A DNA stretch of 6,069 nucleotides from the NCBI GenBank assembly GCA_031270565.1, contig JAISXJ010000003.1, forward strand, positions 1-6,069, given 5' to 3'. Every line of letters begins with the position of its first letter. Position 1 is the stretch's first letter. The notes under the pieces were generated by a model. That model saw nothing but the letters and a program-made list of their open reading frames with translations, had not been told where the DNA came from and searched no databases. This document shows positions 4,674-6,069 of the stretch, piece by piece. Source of the stretch: Prevotellaceae bacterium (GTDB lineage: Bacteria > Bacteroidota > Bacteroidia > Bacteroidales > Paludibacteraceae). A program made the translations under genes and the position numbers.

Positions 4674-5861
4674 ATGGCTAAAGAAAAATTTGACAGGTCT
4701 AAACCGCACGTAAACGTAGGTACCATTGGTCACGTAGATCATGGCAAGACCACTTTGACCGCTGCAATCACCACCGTGCTTGCAAAAAAAGGTCTCTCAG
4801 AACTTCGTACTTTCGATTCGATTGATAACGCTCCCGAAGAGAAAGAACGCGGTATAACTATTAACACGGCTCACGTAGAGTATCAGACAGCCAATCGTCA
4901 CTATGCTCACGTTGATTGTCCGGGGCATGCCGACTATGTAAAGAACATGGTAACAGGTGCTGCTCAAATGGATGGCGCTATCATCGTGGTTGCCGCTACC
5001 GATGGTCCGATGCCTCAGACACGTGAACATATTTTGTTGGCACGTCAGGTGAACGTTCCCCGTCTGGTTGTCTTTATGAACAAATGCGACATGGTGGATG
5101 ATGAGGAGATGCTCGACCTTGTGGAAATGGAAATGCGTGAGTTGCTCTCTTTCTACGATTTCGACGGCGATAATACGCCCGTTATTCGTGGTTCCGCTTT
5201 GGGCGCTCTTAACGGCGTTCCCGAATGGGAAGAGAAAGTGGTAGAGTTGATGGATGCTGTGGATACTTGGATTGAATTACCCCCTCGCGCTATTGACAAG
5301 CCGTTCCTGATGCCCGTTGAGGACGTGTTCTCAATCACAGGACGTGGTACCGTTGCCACAGGACGTATCGAAACAGGTATCGTAAAAGTTGGTGATGAGA
5401 TTCAAATCATTGGCTTGGGCGCAGAAGGCAGAAAATCTGTTGTTACCGGCGTGGAAATGTTCCGCAAACTGTTAGATACGGGAGAAGCAGGAGACAACGT
5501 AGGATTGCTGTTGCGCGGTGTTGACAAAGACGAAATCAAACGCGGAATGGTTATTACTCACCCGAATAAGGTGAAACCTCATACCTCTTTCAAGGCTTCT
5601 GTGTATATTCTGAAAAAAGAGGAAGGCGGTCGTCATACGCCATTCCATAACAAATACCGTCCGCAATTCTATATCCGCACTCTGGACGTTACCGGCGAAA
5701 TCACATTGCCGGAAGGTACGGAAATGGTTATGCCGGGCGACAACCTGGAGATTACCGTAAATCTCATCTACCCTGTGGCATGCTCCGAAGGATTGCGTTT
5801 TGCTATTCGTGAAGGCGGTCGTACCGTAGGTTCGGGTCAGATTACACAATTGCTTGACTAA
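4674..5861 (+). CDS. tuf: Elongation factor Tu
   Basis: A 395-residue GTPase that delivers aminoacyl-tRNA to the ribosomal A site. All G motifs are present: GHVDHGKT (19-26, P loop), RGITI (59-63, switch I, effector threonine T62), DCPGH (81-85, with catalytic H85), NKCD (136-139) and SAL (174-176). Domain 2 begins around residue 205 (KPFLMPVEDVFSITGRGTVATGRIE) and domain 3 around 300 (KPHTSFKASVYIL), ending VGSGQITQLLD. Length and domain order are normal and no frameshift is visible. It lies downstream of the four tRNA genes and upstream of tRNA-Trp and secE, so it may be made both by read-through from the promoter at 3749-3779 and from a closer promoter (candidate at 4533-4540). The start codon is preceded only by A/T bases, but the MAKEKFDRSKPHVNVGTIGH opening leaves no doubt about the start. 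Confidence 0.99.
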   Translation: MAKEKFDRSKPHVNVGTIGHVDHGKTTLTAAITTVLAKKGLSELRTFDSIDNAPEEKERGITINTAHVEYQTANRHYAHVDCPGHADYVKNMVTGAAQMDGAIIVVAATDGPMPQTREHILLARQVNVPRLVVFMNKCDMVDDEEMLDLVEMEMRELLSFYDFDGDNTPVIRGSALGALNGVPEWEEKVVELMDAVDTWIELPPRAIDKPFLMPVEDVFSITGRGTVATGRIETGIVKVGDEIQIIGLGAEGRKSVVTGVEMFRKLLDTGEAGDNVGLLLRGVDKDEIKRGMVITHPNKVKPHTSFKASVYILKKEEGGRHTPFHNKYRPQFYIRTLDVTGEITLPEGTEMVMPGDNLEITVNLIYPVACSEGLRFAIREGGRTVGSGQITQLLD

Positions 5862-5891
5862 AAACACGGCATTTTGTGCTAAAATAACACT

Positions 5892-5944
5892 AATCAGAAA
5901 TTTACAGTAGCGATAATTTCAATGTTGTGTACTTTCTGATTTTT
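5892..5944 (+). terminator. Inverted repeat between tuf and tRNA-Trp; possible weak terminator or processing stem
   Basis: AATCAGAAA (5892-5900) is perfectly complementary to TTTCTGATT (5933-5941), and the 3' arm continues into TTT. The loop is 32 bases and the stem is AT-rich, so it would be a weak terminator. It ends just before the tRNA-Trp gene at 5947, so a role in separating tuf mRNA from the tRNA precursor is equally possible. Confidence 0.35.
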
Positions 5945-5946
5945 CT

Positions 5947-6019
5947 ACGGAAGTAGCTCAGTTGGTAGAGCACCGGTCTCCAAAACCGGGTGTCGGGAGT
6001 TCGAGCCTCTCCTTCCGTG
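5947..6019 (+). tRNA. tRNA-Trp (anticodon CCA)
   Basis: A 73-base cloverleaf: acceptor stem ACGGAAG/CTTCCGT, D arm GCTC...GAGC, anticodon stem CCGGT/ACCGG with loop CTCCAAA (anticodon CCA, 5980-5982), and T arm GGGAG-TTCGAGC-CTCTC. The discriminator is G6019, as expected for bacterial tryptophan tRNA. CCA is not encoded. It sits between tuf and secE, a common bacterial arrangement, and has no clear promoter of its own. Confidence 0.97.
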
Positions 6020-6040
6020 CAAAAAAATCTATAGGTTAAG

Positions 6041-6069
6041 ATGAAGAAATTAATCAAATATTTTAAAGA
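6041..6069 (+). CDS. secE: Preprotein translocase subunit SecE, N-terminal fragment (cut by window end)
   Basis: Only nine codons and two bases are present, reading MKKLIKYFK. This matches the usual start of Bacteroidota SecE (MKK..YFKE), and the position just after tuf and tRNA-Trp is where secE-nusG-rplK is expected. SecE is the small membrane subunit of the SecYEG channel. The assignment rests on gene order and a very short match. The gene begins 21 bases after the tRNA, without a Shine-Dalgarno sequence. Confidence 0.82.

Noticed and set aside
1..6069. A complete diversity-generating retroelement within the window
   Set aside because: No reverse transcriptase gene and no A-rich copy of 1650-1811 is visible on either strand; only a possible target is present.

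Overview
The window looks like a Bacteroidales (Bacteroidota) chromosome. Three kinds of evidence agree. The gene order around tuf is the conserved translation cluster. None of the housekeeping genes has a Shine-Dalgarno sequence directly upstream; their leaders are A/T-rich. Three start regions carry the Bacteroidota promoter pattern TTG/TTTG, 20 bases, TAnnTTTG.

Layout, all genes on the + strand. 1-413 is non-coding and holds a C9 tract and a cluster of hairpins, two of which share the core CTCGTTACAAACGAG. 414-1814 encodes a secreted 466-residue protein ending in a FISUMP/C-type-lectin-like domain, followed by a strong intrinsic terminator. 2046-2237 is rpsU (bS21) with its own promoter. 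2345-3253 is a Xer-type tyrosine recombinase with all six catalytic residues, also with its own promoter. 3340-3627 is a short hibernation factor (hpf/raiA). A strong promoter at 3749-3779 then drives four tRNA genes: Thr(TGT), Tyr(GTA), Gly(TCC) and Thr(GGT). An unusually long AT-rich spacer leads to tuf (EF-Tu), followed by tRNA-Trp(CCA) and the first nine codons of secE, cut by the window edge.

From rpsU to secE the content is translation machinery (a ribosomal protein, a ribosome hibernation factor, tRNAs, an elongation factor) plus one chromosome-dimer-resolution recombinase. Thr-Tyr-Gly-Thr-tuf is the same order as the thrU-tyrU-glyT-thrT-tufB operon of E. coli, so this part is ancestral rather than accessory.

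The unusual parts are at the left. The 3' end of the FISUMP gene has the look of a diversity-generating retroelement (DGR) variable region: a YWSS...R..G.SVRCV ending, NNY-type codons at loop positions, and a GC-rich, A-poor composition. No reverse transcriptase or template repeat lies in this window, so this remains a hypothesis. The palindromes upstream of the gene look like a REP-like dispersed element.
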